Below, piece after piece: positions 44,331 to 55,363 of a stretch of DNA of 64,000 bases. The DNA is from Primula veris (lineage: Eukaryota; Streptophyta; Magnoliopsida; Ericales; Primulaceae). The stretch spans positions 1,679,001-1,743,000 of the forward strand of contig OY821744.1 in NCBI GenBank assembly GCA_963682055.1. Direction: 5' to 3'. Within the stretch, counting starts at the first letter, position 1. The number at the start of each line of letters is the position of its first letter. The position numbers were made by a program, and so were the translations under genes. The notes under the pieces are model-generated. The model was not told the origin of the DNA and did not search any database. It saw only the letters and a program-made list of their open reading frames with translations.

Positions 44331-46844
44331 CACACAACCTAACAAAATATACTAAATCAATAAGCCAAGCAATTTCCAATTTCACAAAATTTTACAAGAA
44401 TATGTTCATGATAGTATTTTTTTTTTAAATCATGCAGAAACCTATCCCTTGGAAATTCTTAATTTGATTAATCATTCTTTGATTAAGAAAGATTCACCTA
44501 TGCGGAGGCTTTTGATAAATTTCTAGAAATCCACATTTCTCTCATTATAAGTAATGAGAATTTTGCAGAAAACCTACAGTTTTAAATTTTAATGAGACCA
44601 ATGCTCCCCAGATTCAAAATGAAGAACGCTTCGTAGAAAAAAAAGCTCGATTCAAAAACTTAAAAAAACTTAAAAAGCTCGCTTTTCCACCTTTGTTAAA
44701 AGTGTAAGCTTTTAGTGTAGATCTTATAAAAACGTTTTCGCTAAGATTTCGGTTTTTTAAAACACTGAAAAATTTACACATAGTGTCTATAACTGAGTTT
44801 GAAAAAGGAAATACTATTTTGCACTCTTTAGACTTTTTCTTGCCTGATTTGACACAAAGGTCAATTAGTCATGACTCATGTCCTGCTATTACTAAAATAT
44901 ATTGCAAATAAAACTGTTTAAGAATTCATATGAACACATTGTACAAAACTGAGTTATATATATAAAGCTCTAGAATTAGGTATTGAACTAGTTTTTGTAG
45001 ATAAAAAAAAAAAAAAAAAAAAACCTTAGTGTTTTGAGCTTTCTCCCTCAATTGTTTTTTTCTTGTTCACTTTGTAGAGAATTACTATTGCATATATGTA
45101 TATATAGTGTAAGGTATTAATAAAGATACATAAAATATTTTTAAGTCAATATTTATTTTATTATGATTGGGTCAAACAATTTAATTTTGCTTTAATTAGA
45201 ACAGAATATTTCTTTTATAACACTGTCTATGTATGGATTACATGTATCTCATTAAAAAAATATATGATACTATTACGTGTATGGATTACGGTTTACTCAT
45301 GCGTTATAGCGGATGATAGTAAGTGCACGGATTTGCTATATGTGAATGGCGATATCACATCTTTTATACTTATATTTTTGTAACATTTTGTCTATCCGTT
45401 ATAATAATTACATTTCATGTATTAGTGAATTCATATATAAGGGGTAATATGTGTTTTCTTAAAAGCTTTAAAATTCTATTTTAATTATCTCTCAAGTGCA
45501 AAATATCAGTCATTACTGCGTAACCTTTTTCCAAAAAAATGTTTTAGTGTATCGTAATGATTTATGAAGTTATTTTACTTGTCGTAAAACTACTTATACA
45601 GGATATGGGAAAAATAAACATGTTATCAAACTAGCATTCTTTCTCTAGAACCATTATAATTTATACATATTTACAAAAAGTATCATATGATTAATTATAT
45701 GTCAATTTAATCAAATCTCAAATACGAGACCAACAATACAAAATCCTATAAAGCATCCATACATTATATATTTATGTATACATATATAGACACATCATAG
45801 TGTATCAACATGTTTGCTCTGTGCCATCTCTTACTTACTTAGGTTCATTGGTTTTGGTACTGTCGTCCCCGTTCTAACCTCACCCGAATTTGAATAAAAA
45901 AATCGTTTTGCCAAATTTATTTTTAGTATGTAGGGCGAAAAGGCTATGCCTAAGGCAGATTTTAACTAAAATGCATCATAAATAATCAATTTTTTGTTAA
46001 TTTTTTTAGCAATTTAGAGGGGGTCATGGCCCCTTGCATGTCACCACCTAATATCTCGAAGGTCTGCTGTCGCACTCATCACTTGACCTAGGTCAGGGTC
46101 TTGGGTGTGTTGTGATACTAAAACTGTTGATTTATTGGCAACCAGCCGAGGAAATTCCAGACATGGAGCATAGCTGTGTATTTGGTAACGAAAATGATGA
46201 TGGACAGAACCCTTCTCAGTTCTAAACTCCTTATGATCTCCATAGACGAGTACAAAGCAAAATCGCAGCCTAAGCTTTACCCGAAGCAAGTCTTGCCAAC
46301 TTTGAAAATTAGTTTTCGACATTTGTTGAAAAATTGCTCAATGGTTATCAACTCTTGTACTTCTGTTTGTAGATAGTATTATGTGGCTCTTATAGTTTAT
46401 ACAGCCTTTTCTGCTTTTACTACTTTATAGTTTATAGTATCACATTTCATATCTGGAAAAAAAAATTTAGATTTTGAAAAAAAAAAAATGCCTTACTTTT
46501 GAGTCGAATCTTCTCGAGTATCAGCAGAGAAATTAAACAACTCTTGCTTAGATATGTAAATTGGGATACATCCTTAATAAGCAAATGGAGGCTTACGGAA
46601 ACAGATTTGAAGAGCACCTATAAGGCTTGTTGGATCTAAGTCTCTGACATTCACAATCAAGAATAAAGTGCCCATAATCTTTGTTTAAAGAGTAGTATAT
46701 GCATGACAAAAGAAGAAAACGATCAATGTGACAAAATATAGTTCTGTAACACATTAGAATCCAAAGCAATTTCGTTTCTTCCCCCACCCCCACCCCAAAG
46801 GAAATTATTAAATAAATAAAAATCGCCTTTTCTTTTGAGCCCCA
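44331..46844. other. Upstream flank of copy 4 (unit B), no gene
   Basis: It matches 39979-42260 without the transposons of unit A, and its outer part (ACTAAAATGCATCATAAATA at 45967, TAGCAATTTAGAGGG near 46007) recurs at 50955-51015 of unit C. It holds the empty sites for the hAT elements at 40939 and 50245. Frames at 46041-46376 on both strands lack coding character. 46390-46844 has no match I can see. Confidence 0.5.
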
Positions 46845-48170
46845 TCAAGAGCCGGCTCTATTTTGTGGGGATATCCTATAAATTTCTGACCATCCATTAT
46901 ACGTGAGGAGTGGGAATTCACTTGCAAAAGGAGTCACTAAATTCGGGCAAACGAAGCAAAATCTTTTTAGTGCACTATCACTCATAAAGATACATGAATC
47001 GATACTAATGGAATTCATTGTAAAATTCTGATGTAGATCTAGATTGGGATCTTCATTTCTTCCCACACTTGTATGATTCATGACGATTTTTTTGAGACGA
47101 TGACATCTTTTTGTGAGTAAATAGAAAGTGGCGCTGCTCAACTTCGTTCTTCCTTCAAGATTTATGTGTGTAAGGGAATTTAAGTGCGGAGAGATATCAA
47201 CAATGGATTTGTCAATGAGCCAGGGAACTCCGGGTTTAAAGTGTTCTAATGACGAACACACCTCCAAGAACATCTTCAGACCATGTAAAGTGAAACTTTT
47301 TTGTGGCTTAAGTTTTACTTTTTTAAGCCGGTGACATGAATTTGCAATTGAACGAAGTAGGACTTTAGAAACATCCATGTCATATATACGAATATCTTCA
47401 AGATTTTTTTGCATTAGGGAATGAATTTTCTAAGTTGAATGATTGCTCACCATTTGAAAGAGACGAGTTCAAGCAACCAATTACTGACAAAGTGGTCAAC
47501 TTAGAACAGTGCCTCATAATATACCCAATGCCAAGTTCAGTCAAGGTGCATTGATTAATGAATATCTTAGTCAAGTTAGAACATTTAGAGGAGAAGAAAA
47601 TAAGGGATTGATCAGTAATTCTTCTGCAGAAAACTAGAGATATCTCCACCAGAACCCTTCAGCTTTGATACCGACACCTCCATTCCACTATCGAATGGGC
47701 AACTAAAATAGTATAAACCATAGATTTTGAGTTTTTCTACACAAGGAAATGAATCGACAAGAGAAATCAAATCATCATCACACAACGGATTTGTTACAAT
47801 TAACTTTTTTAAAGTTTTCATCCTCAAACCCGATCCTTGAAGACAATTTGTAGCAGGAGTTTCCTGAAAGAAAATACTGAGGGATTCTAGTTCTAGATTA
47901 GATTGTAATATTTGACTGACAGGATCAACAAGTTCAGACGGATCTCTTCTAATGTCTATACTCTTGAGCTTTGTAAACCTTTGAAGAAGTCTAGCAAATT
48001 GAGTGTTGGATAAGTATTTGTGATTTATTCTTAAGTCGATTGCTATTTTATTTGTAATTGAGAGAAAGGTTTTACAAACCGAAGATACTGAAGATATATC
48101 ACGGTAATCTTCTTCCATTCGATTCAAGACGAGTTCCCAGCAATCATCATTTAGCTGTTGCAACGTTTCG
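46845..48170 (-). pseudogene. F-box/LRR pseudogene, copy 5
   Basis: Homology to copies 3 and 4 runs through three frames: about 48170-47650 (DDCWELVLNRM, SVSSVCKTFLSITNK), 47649-47410 (RRITDQSLIFFSSKCSNLTK) and 47404-46845 (KNLEDIRIYDMDV, TSVGRNEDPNLDLHQNF). Against copy 4, one base is inserted near 47650 and one A is added in a run (seven against six) at 47404-47410. The aligned start codon is changed to AAG. The C-terminus stops at about the same point as the short type. Its upstream flank has been replaced by foreign repeat DNA from about 48175. It is almost certainly non-functional. Confidence 0.82.
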
Positions 48171-48174
48171 TACT

Positions 48175-49049
48175 TTGTGCCTTCTGCTTCCCTATAAATG
48201 CTTCCTACTGTAGGCATTTTATTAGACTTTCCTTCTCTCTCTCTTTTTTTTTTTTTAATAACTCTTGTTTCTTCTAACCTGCTTCTTCCTGAGATGGCCC
48301 CCGTCACCAAATCTGCTGCCAAGAGGGATGCCCTTCTTGAGAATGAACCTATTTATAAGTTGCCTTCTTCTCCTGATTTTGAGGATTTGACTCCGCTTGA
48401 GTTGAAAGAGATCGAGGTTAAGTGCCTGATTGTGCAGCTCAAGTGTTTTGAGACTGAATGCAGGAGGTTTAAATAGTATTGAGACAAAGAGAGTATTGCT
48501 CGTTACGAATCCGAGGAGAAGTGCAAATCTCAGGCTTGTGTTTTGCAACAAGCGGAGGTTGGTATCTCTCGCCTGGTAAGGGAAAATGAGCATCTGGAGG
48601 AGCTATTGGCGAATAAGGCTGCCGATGTAGGTGGTAGTTCTAAGGTTTAGTAATAGAAAGGTTGGTTTTTGTAATATTTTTTTTTTGTTTTTTTGTGACT
48701 TTGATCAGTTGTATTTGGTTTGTTTTTCCCTTTAGGATGAATAAAAGTAATTTATTATCTGCTTCTCTTTAAGATTCGTTTATTGCTTCTTTTTCTCAAT
48801 TCTTTATTGCTCTTCGACGTGTGAATATGTTGAAGTCGGACATTTATGTATTCACGGCTTCTGGATGAGATGTGCTTTTCTGTTTGTACCTCGGTATGGG
48901 ACACCGGGGTCATCCCCCGGAGACCGTTGCTATAACGTTAGACTTATGTGCGGTGTCCCCCATCCTTTATGTATTATTGCTCGACGTTTCTTGCATTATT
49001 GTTGCTGACGTATGTTTAACGGGACCCGATCAAAGTTAATGTTTTACCA
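48175..49049. other. Foreign repeat DNA replacing the promoter of pseudogene 5
   Basis: Units A and B do not contain it; homology to them returns only at about 49370. It holds the broken frame at 48294-48650 and, at 48893-49030, a GC-richer tract (GGGACACCGGGGTCATCCCC, TGCGGTGTCCCCCATCC) resembling LTR-retrotransposon sequence. Target duplications or LTR borders were not found. Confidence 0.5.
48294..48650 (+). pseudogene. Broken coiled-coil reading frame of unknown origin
   Basis: From an ATG at 48294 the frame reads 60 codons (MAPVTKSAAKRDALLENEPI...), meets TAG at 48474 and TGA two codons later, then continues in the same frame to 48650 with a heptad-like pattern (ISRLVRENEHLEELLANKAA). 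The continuity across two stops argues for a decayed gene of about 118 codons. I do not recognise it; gag-like or captured host sequence in a retroelement is possible. Confidence 0.5.
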
Positions 49050-49284
49050 ACATCTATATTTTTTTAATAATTACAATAATACCATACTCACATAAAAAAA
49101 ATATAAAAAATAATAACTAATAACACTATTTATCTATTTTTAACAACCAAATATTATTTTAAGTCTTATCATTTTATATTTTTTTTTGTATTATCCACGT
49201 ATTTGTATCATAACTACATTTATTTTTTATATTTTAATTGCATTGCGTGTCACACACGTAACGCGTGTGCGTGGGACATGATTA

Positions 49285-49288
<4 letters not shown>
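49050..49288 (+). mobile_element. Helitron 3' part
   Basis: The body matches 2280-2470. It ends in the hairpin CACACGTAACGCGTGTG, about 14 bases, then CTAA|T. The 5' end is missing, its place taken by the foreign repeat. Confidence 0.55.

Positions 49289-49351
<63 letters not shown>
49289..49351. repeat. TA microsatellite, about 63 bp
   Basis: Uninterrupted TA repeat directly after the Helitron end. Confidence 0.95.
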
Positions 49352-49353
<2 letters not shown>

Positions 49354-50244
49354 TGTTAAATATTTAGAATTTAAATCTTTTCAAGTCTATCTTTTGTTTA
49401 CCATAATTAGGTCAAAGAATTTTACTTTAACTCAAATAGAATCTTCATCCCATAAAAAATATGTATTTTTATAACAGTCACCTTATATGACTGTTTATGA
49501 TATATTAACCATCGTTTTTTTTTTCTATTTTCAACAAATTAAAATTTGATAAATTAAAAACAAATTGTACAACATACTAAAAACTCAAATAAAAATATAG
49601 AACTCTATGGCCTACCATAAATTTAAATATTAATCATTTTTCTTTTATCCATTTGATATATTTTTTTTATGCAAACGGATTGTGAAACAGTCATATAGGG
49701 TGACAGTTCCTACTAATTTTCCGATCTTAATGTTTAGTTTCTGTTTGTAATCAGTGGTTTATCTGTGTCAACCTTTTACTTGTTTGTTACTCCTATCCTA
49801 TATACTACTTTAATTATATTAAAATTGAGCCTCCATTATCTCTAAATTTAATTAGGGTGGGATAAACCACTATTTATATAAATTTATATGTAAAATATAG
49901 ATTCATTGGTTTAGTCATCAGTCCCCTCGTAGCCCCTCCATGAATATGATTTTATGTCAATTTAATCAAATCTCAAATACGAAACCAACTATATATACAA
50001 ATTCCTAAAGAGCATGCATATACTAAAATATATATGTATACGTAATTTCGACACATGTATCAACATATTTACTCTCAGGCTAGCGTCAGTCGTCTCTTCG
50101 ATCCTTTCCCCAATTTTGACGCGGTTGTCTCCGTTTTAACCTCCTCATCCACACGATTTACCATCTTTCCCCACTTGAATTGGAATAAAAAAAAATCATT
50201 TTGCCAAATTTAGTTTTAATATGTAGAGGCCAAATTGTTATGTT
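49352..50244. other. Outer flank of F-box unit C
   Basis: 49370-49450 resembles 40825-40930, and 49960-50220 resembles 41705-42250 and 45705-45930 (GTCAATTTAATCAAATCTCAA; CATTTTGCCAAATTTAGTTTT). No gene seen. Confidence 0.5.
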
Positions 50245-50935
50245 TAGAGGTGTAAATGAAACGAGCGAACCAAACAATACTATGTTCATGTTCCGTTCAT
50301 GAATTAAAACTCTTGTTCATGTTATTTTAAATACGAACGAACATTTGATGAACATGAAACGAACACGAGTTGTTTGTGAACATCTAATTTATTCTAAAAC
50401 ATTCAATAATTGAAAAAAACATTTCTTTTTAAAATATATTTTAATTTTATCATATATTACTACTCCTGTATTGTTAACTAGTATAAACCAGTTCACATAT
50501 AATTTAACTTTATATATTGTATAAATTATTTTTTACATACGTATGATTATTTTAACGAGTTGAACACTTAACAAAAAATCGATGACTATATTTATAATAT
50601 GATGATATAAATTAACACAATAAGTTCAAAATAATACAAACATATAATTTATATTATTATAACATAAATAAGTTTATTAATTGTGTAGTGATATTAGTTT
50701 TTGTTACGTCATTAATAAATTTAGTTTTATATTTTATCAAATTTTATATATAGTTACACGAACACGAGTTTAGACGAACTGAACAGATGCATGCTCATGT
50801 TCAGTTCACTTAATAGAATAACACTATATTATTGTTCATTATCGTGTTCATTTATAAATGAACAAACATTAACCGAACATTAGCTGAACCGAACACGAAC
50901 GATTTTACGAACAGCTCGTCTCATTTACAGCTCTA
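50245..50935. mobile_element. hAT-type non-autonomous element, 691 bp
   Basis: Ends are TAGAGGTGTAAATGAAACGA and, reverse-complemented, TAGAGCTGTAAATGAGACGA. Flanks GTTATGTT (50237-50244) and GTTATGCA (50936-50943) share six of eight bases. Unit B has a single GCTATGCC without insert near 45951. The interior is rich in GTTCATGTTC and GAACACGAAC motifs and has no coding frame. Confidence 0.75.
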
Positions 50936-51383
50936 GTTATGCATACGGAAAATTTAAACTAAAATGCATCATAAATAATCAATTTTTTGTTAAACTTTTA
51001 GCAATTTAGAGGGAGACATGGCCCTCGCATAGTCGCATGTCACCTCCTGATTTCTCGAATTTCAAGCTGTAACGATCATCCCCTGACCTAGGTGCGGATG
51101 AGAAGTAAAAACATTTAAGAGTTAAAGATTATAGAATATCCACTCTTGCAATAATATTTATCTAAAAACTAATCAAGCCAAGAACTATACTATTAATTAG
51201 GCTCTTGTGAACAACTGCAAGGAGAAAACAAAATGAGCAGTCTTAAGTCAAATTCATACAAATTCTAACGACCACTGTACAATTTCTATCAAACAAATAA
51301 AAACTTTAAGAAATTTTCCAAAAACACACCAAAAAAATGTCAAGAAAGATGAATTTGATTTCTTAGACTACATCTTTCGTTTG

Positions 51384-53972
51384 TCATTGTTGAGAAACCG
51401 GTTCGATATCCTTAAGAAGACCAACTACTTGTTGCATACTTGGTCGTTTTGAAGGAAGATCAGCGGTGCAAAGATACCCGATTTTCAAAGCTTCGACCAT
51501 CTGCTTTTCAAAACTATTCTCGTATATTTTCGAATCAATAGCTCTGAAGGCCTCGTTTTTCTTCACTAGCCCTCTCACCCAAGTGACCAAATTCGCCTCT
51601 TTTTCATCAGAGTACTCATCTTCGACCGCCTTTTTTCCAGTAATGAGCTCGAATAAAATAACTCCAAATCCGTAGACATCAGATTTCGGGGTTGGGTTCT
51701 TTGGTGAGCTCATCTCAGCAGGGTGATAAAACTCGGGTGGAACATATCCCGATGATCCCAAAACAAGCTCATCTTCACTTGTATTTCCAAATATTTTCGC
51801 GAGCCCAAAATCAGATAATCTAGTTTCTAAATTCATATCAAGATAAACGCTACTTGCTTTCACATCTCTGTGAATAATCGGGGGAGAACAACCATGGTGG
51901 AGAAACGCCAAGGCACGAGCTGTACCAAGAGCAATTTTATGCCTAAATCTCCAACTCGTTATTAAATCCTCGTGCCCAACATTGTGGATACCGTTATTTT
52001 CGTTACTCGCATCTATTTCCCACGTATCTGTGCTCCAATCTTCGGGTCTTTGGACCCCTAAAGGCAAATCATGCAACAAATTTTGCAAGTTCCCGTTTTC
52101 CATATAATCATAAATTGCAATCCTTTGATCTCCTGCTAAACAATATCCCGTTAGAGGAACTAAATTAGGATGTTTGATTGTACCGAGGTGTTCAAATTCT
52201 TTAGCCGCTTCTATATCTGTCATGGTAGAGCCATGGACTAAGACTTTCAGAGCCACTTGAATATTACCCGGTAAAAAACCTCGATAAACGGGCCCAAATC
52301 TACCTTCTGCCAATAAAGTACCTCTATCGAAGTGACACGTCGCAGATAAAAGGTCCGCAAATGTGAAATTTAGCAAGGGTTTTTCGAAAATCACAACAGG
52401 TACGGATGTGGCTTGCTTAACATCAGCTACCCAAGTAGTCGAATCGGTTTGGAATGAAAAAGGCCCCGAAATATTTAGTTCCTCTTTGTTATCATTCTGT
52501 TTTACTACCCACATTCTCGTTTTTCTTCTACAACCAAAGGCTAAGAACATTAATCCAATGAGAAAACATGTTAATGAAATCGCTAAAGCTAAAGAAAGCT
52601 TGAGACCACGATGATGCCTTGATTTTGTTCTGAATAGGTCGGGATTTGCAGCGATAGGGCAGCTATTAAGCGACCCAATGAAAGCTTTTTGAAGGGTTTC
52701 CGTTGAAATTTCAGAAGCACAAAAAGTCAAGTTATTATACGAAAAATTGAATCTTTCCATCCATTGCAGTTTTTGTAGGAGGGTTAAAGGTACTTCGCCA
52801 CTTAAATTGTTGTAGGAAACGTCGAGTATTTGGAGATTTTTAGTACCCAATTTAGGAATCTGGCTAACTAGGTGGTTTCTTGAAATATCCAGTGCTTTTA
52901 AGTTATTCAATTTCGAAATCTCGTCTGGGATGTGACCAAAGAGATTTGTTTCCGACAAATTCAGATACTCTAGACCAGTGAGTTTACTTATTTTCGGAAA
53001 CTCTTGATCGGAAAACCGATTATTTGCTAAATTAAGGTGCTTAAGACTATGAGCATCACTTAGATTACTAAAAATTTCACCACTAATTTCATTTTCGGAT
53101 AAGTCTAAGTACACCAAACGCGACCAGTCAAAGCTCGGATCGAAATTTACCTGAGAAATGTGACCTTGAAATTGGTTCCTGCTTAAATCAATCACCTCTA
53201 ATTGCTGGTGAAAAACACCAACCACAGAACCCTGAAATGTATTCCGAGAAATATTCAAATAAGTCATCGATACCATTCCAGAAATATCCGAAGCTCGGCC
53301 TCGAATTCCATTTCCAGCTATATTTAAAGACTTGAGCTTAGGAAAAGCTGCTCCAAACCCTATAGGTAGAGCCCCATCTAACCGATTTGATGAGATATCA
53401 ATGACAACTAAGGATCTGCAGTTCAAAAATCCTAAAGGGATTGTCGACTCGAATCGATTTTGACCAAGCTTAAGCAGTTGAAGGCTAGTAAGAGAGCTGA
53501 AAGTTTCCGGGATATCACCCGAAAAACTGTTTTCTGAAAGGTCCAAAGTTTCGAGGTGACCGAAATTGTCGATATTGGTTGGGATAGTACCGGATATTCG
53601 GTTTAGTGACAGATTGAGAAACTTTAGAGAACCCAAACTCCAAAAATCTGAAGGCAAGCTAGTGATTTTGTTGTCACTTAGATCTAAATACTCAATGCTT
53701 TTAAGCTTACCAATTGTGTTATCTGGTATAAAACCAGATAAGCTCAAACTAGAAGCTACAAATTTGACAACATATTGATTATCTTGGTCACAAAACACAC
53801 CTTGCCAAGCACAAAAATGTGATGAAAAATTATAGCTTTGAGAGGAATTTAGTCCCATTTTTTTGAAAAAATCAGAAATGAAGTACCCATCTGTATTGGG
53901 TTCTTGACAAATCACAGAGTTGAAAACTAGAGTTACTAAAAATAAGGAGATCAAAAGAGGAAAAATACCCAT
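51384..53972 (-). CDS. LRR receptor-like kinase, At2g24230/At5g58150 type
   Basis: An intronless frame of 862 codons from the ATG at 53972; a longer frame upstream starts at a non-ATG codon. Residues 1-22 are a signal peptide ([20 protein letters not shown]). After a [10 protein letters not shown] cap come about 14 LRRs to about residue 415. A membrane span is at about 458-480. The cytoplasmic kinase region is about 552-854: glycine loop AEGRFGPVY (first Gly replaced by Ala555), Lys576, HRDVK at 701-705, DFG at 721-723. The metal-binding Asn expected five residues after the catalytic Asp703 is Ser708, so activity may be weak or absent. The protein would sit in the plasma membrane; its ligand is unknown. 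The family call rests on layout and remembered similarity. Confidence 0.9.
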   Translation of the reverse strand: MGIFPLLISLFLVTLVFNSVICQEPNTDGYFISDFFKKMGLNSSQSYNFSSHFCAWQGVFCDQDNQYVVKFVASSLSLSGFIPDNTIGKLKSIEYLDLSDNKITSLPSDFWSLGSLKFLNLSLNRISGTIPTNIDNFGHLETLDLSENSFSGDIPETFSSLTSLQLLKLGQNRFESTIPLGFLNCRSLVVIDISSNRLDGALPIGFGAAFPKLKSLNIAGNGIRGRASDISGMVSMTYLNISRNTFQGSVVGVFHQQLEVIDLSRNQFQGHISQVNFDPSFDWSRLVYLDLSENEISGEIFSNLSDAHSLKHLNLANNRFSDQEFPKISKLTGLEYLNLSETNLFGHIPDEISKLNNLKALDISRNHLVSQIPKLGTKNLQILDVSYNNLSGEVPLTLLQKLQWMERFNFSYNNLTFCASEISTETLQKAFIGSLNSCPIAANPDLFRTKSRHHRGLKLSLALAISLTCFLIGLMFLAFGCRRKTRMWVVKQNDNKEELNISGPFSFQTDSTTWVADVKQATSVPVVIFEKPLLNFTFADLLSATCHFDRGTLLAEGRFGPVYRGFLPGNIQVALKVLVHGSTMTDIEAAKEFEHLGTIKHPNLVPLTGYCLAGDQRIAIYDYMENGNLQNLLHDLPLGVQRPEDWSTDTWEIDASNENNGIHNVGHEDLITSWRFRHKIALGTARALAFLHHGCSPPIIHRDVKASSVYLDMNLETRLSDFGLAKIFGNTSEDELVLGSSGYVPPEFYHPAEMSSPKNPTPKSDVYGFGVILFELITGKKAVEDEYSDEKEANLVTWVRGLVKKNEAFRAIDSKIYENSFEKQMVEALKIGYLCTADLPSKRPSMQQVVGLLKDIEPVSQQ

Positions 53973-54837
53973 TTTAAGATAAGAAGAAATATAAGAGAAA
54001 ATCAAACAAAACTGTCAATTTTATTATCTTTTAGACACTGAAAAAGCAATGTTTTAAAAAGCGAAAACTCAGCTAAAACATTTTTATTCCGCTAAAAGCC
54101 CAAAAAGTGTAAGATTCTAGCGGCCTAAAAAGCTGAAAACGAGCTTCTTAAGCTTTTATCGATCTTTGAATCGAGTTTTTTTACTACAAAGCCAACTTTT
54201 TAAAACATAAGCTAAAAGAAAACATCTTTTTTTATAAATATGATTATTGGGTTTGCTTGGTTAAAGCTAGTATTGAAAATTTGAAATGAAATAAAATCCT
54301 AAAGAGAGAAAATGCACCAAAACTCTCACCTCTATTTTATCAAATAGACATAAAAACAAACATCTTTGTCATAAATGGTTTTTAAGGACTGTTTGGGTGG
54401 TGTGCTTTATTGAACTCATTAAAACTTCAAAGTAACTAATTCAAATAAATGAACAGTGCCCAGAAAAATAAATGGGTTACAGCTCAATAAAAAAAAGTAT
54501 TTAATTTTTGCAGTTGTTTTAAAAAGTATTTAATAAAAGTTGCAGAGGATTTGTAAGAGAATGAATGGGAGGTTAAGTTTGAAAAGCAGGCAAAAAAACA
54601 AAGAATAAAAACAACCCAAATATGTGTAAAGGTTTTGTCTTTTTTTAAATAGTTTCAGCTCGGATTTTTTAGTCTCACTGCACTTTTATATTATATTATA
54701 TATATATAATATAATATATATAGACATAGAGAGAGAGAGAAAATAGACAAGTGTGGGAGTGGGGAGATGGTGGTGGAAAATTCAATATAATTCATAATAA
54801 AAAGGTGGAAAAAAGGTGTCTTTCATGACTTTAATTA
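53973..54837. other. Upstream region of the receptor kinase gene
   Basis: It contains the MITE at 54049-54208, AT-rich DNA, a TATATATAATATAATATATA tract near 54700 and a GAGAGAGAGA stretch at about 54729. A promoter is expected here, but no element can be assigned with confidence. Confidence 0.4.
54049..54208. mobile_element. hAT-like MITE, 160 bp, in the receptor kinase leader
   Basis: Perfect 13-bp inverted ends ATGTTTTAAAAAG / CTTTTTAAAACAT bound a segment with AGCTTCTTAAGCTT palindromes. Sequence resembles pieces at 23026-23130, 40320-40440 and 44640-44770. No clear 8-bp duplication is seen. It lies 77 bp before the start codon. Confidence 0.55.
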
Positions 54838-55066
54838 CTCCATTTGTTGTTATTTAATCGAGTACGGAATTACGTGTAATTTTAATCGATCGATAACTTG
54901 TATCAAAATTGTCGGAATAAATTTTTTTTAAAGTTGATCATATAGTTCAAATGTTAAATTTTATAATTAGATTTTAAAAAAAATTTATTTCTACAATTTT
55001 AATATAAGTTATAAATCAGTTAAAATTGTACATAATTTCGTAATAAACAATTATTGGTGGGCGAAT
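54838..55066. mobile_element. Stowaway-like MITE, degraded right end
   Basis: Starts TA|CTCCATTTGTTGTTATTT; inner arms GGAATTACGTGTAATTTTAA and AAAATTGTACATAATTTCG pair. It is the same family as 1730-1964. The right terminus is worn. Confidence 0.5.
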
Positions 55067-55220
55067 TTAATTCTGTAATGTTAATGATTTTCTTTAAGGA
55101 AGTGTACTTTACTTAATAATTAATATTACTTGACTAGGTATAGAAATGGTCCTTGTAGTTTATAAGAATTCAACTTGATCTTTTTAGTTTAAGTTTGTAC
55201 ATTATTTGTTTTATCCATTT

Positions 55221-55349
55221 TTCTTTCTTTCTAAAATCTTATTAAATGTGATCAAGTGATTCGACACATACCCCGTTGACAGAACTCGAACATTGCACCT
55301 TTTATTTGATAGTGCGGTCTCTAGCCCACTAGACCATTGCCGGTGAGTT
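55221..55349 (-). mobile_element. tRNA-derived SINE, about 130 bp
   Basis: On the minus strand an A-box-like TGGTCTAGTGG (plus 55326-55336) is followed after 34 bases by a B-box-like GTTCGAGTTCT (plus 55281-55291), as in the RNA polymerase III promoter of SINE heads. The tail runs AGAAAGAAAG. Flanks AAATGGGATAAACCA (5') and AAATGGATAAAACA (3') look like an aged target duplication. It does not fold as an intact tRNA. Confidence 0.55.
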
Positions 55350-55363
55350 GGTTTATCCCATTT

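Noticed and set aside
46041..46376. Overlapping 93- and 66-codon frames on both strands
   Set aside because: Neither has recognisable similarity, and both being open in AT-rich DNA is expected by chance.
42945..48170. A host immune gene cluster of the NLR type
   Set aside because: The repeats are Cys-containing F-box/LRR units with an N-terminal F-box; no nucleotide-binding domain is present.
49799..49870. Possible Helitron 5' end, TCCTATATACTACTTTAATT
   Set aside because: No matching 3' end was found nearby, and the region aligns poorly to the other Helitron-like pieces.
53973..54005. An 11-codon N-terminal extension of the receptor kinase (also upstream extensions of F-box copies 3 and 4 and of the Copia polyprotein)
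   Set aside because: The extended starts fall on TTG; the first ATG gives a normal signal peptide, F-box start or gag start.
55260..55350. A tRNA gene
   Set aside because: A- and B-box-like motifs are present, but no cloverleaf with intact acceptor stem could be drawn; a SINE head fits better.
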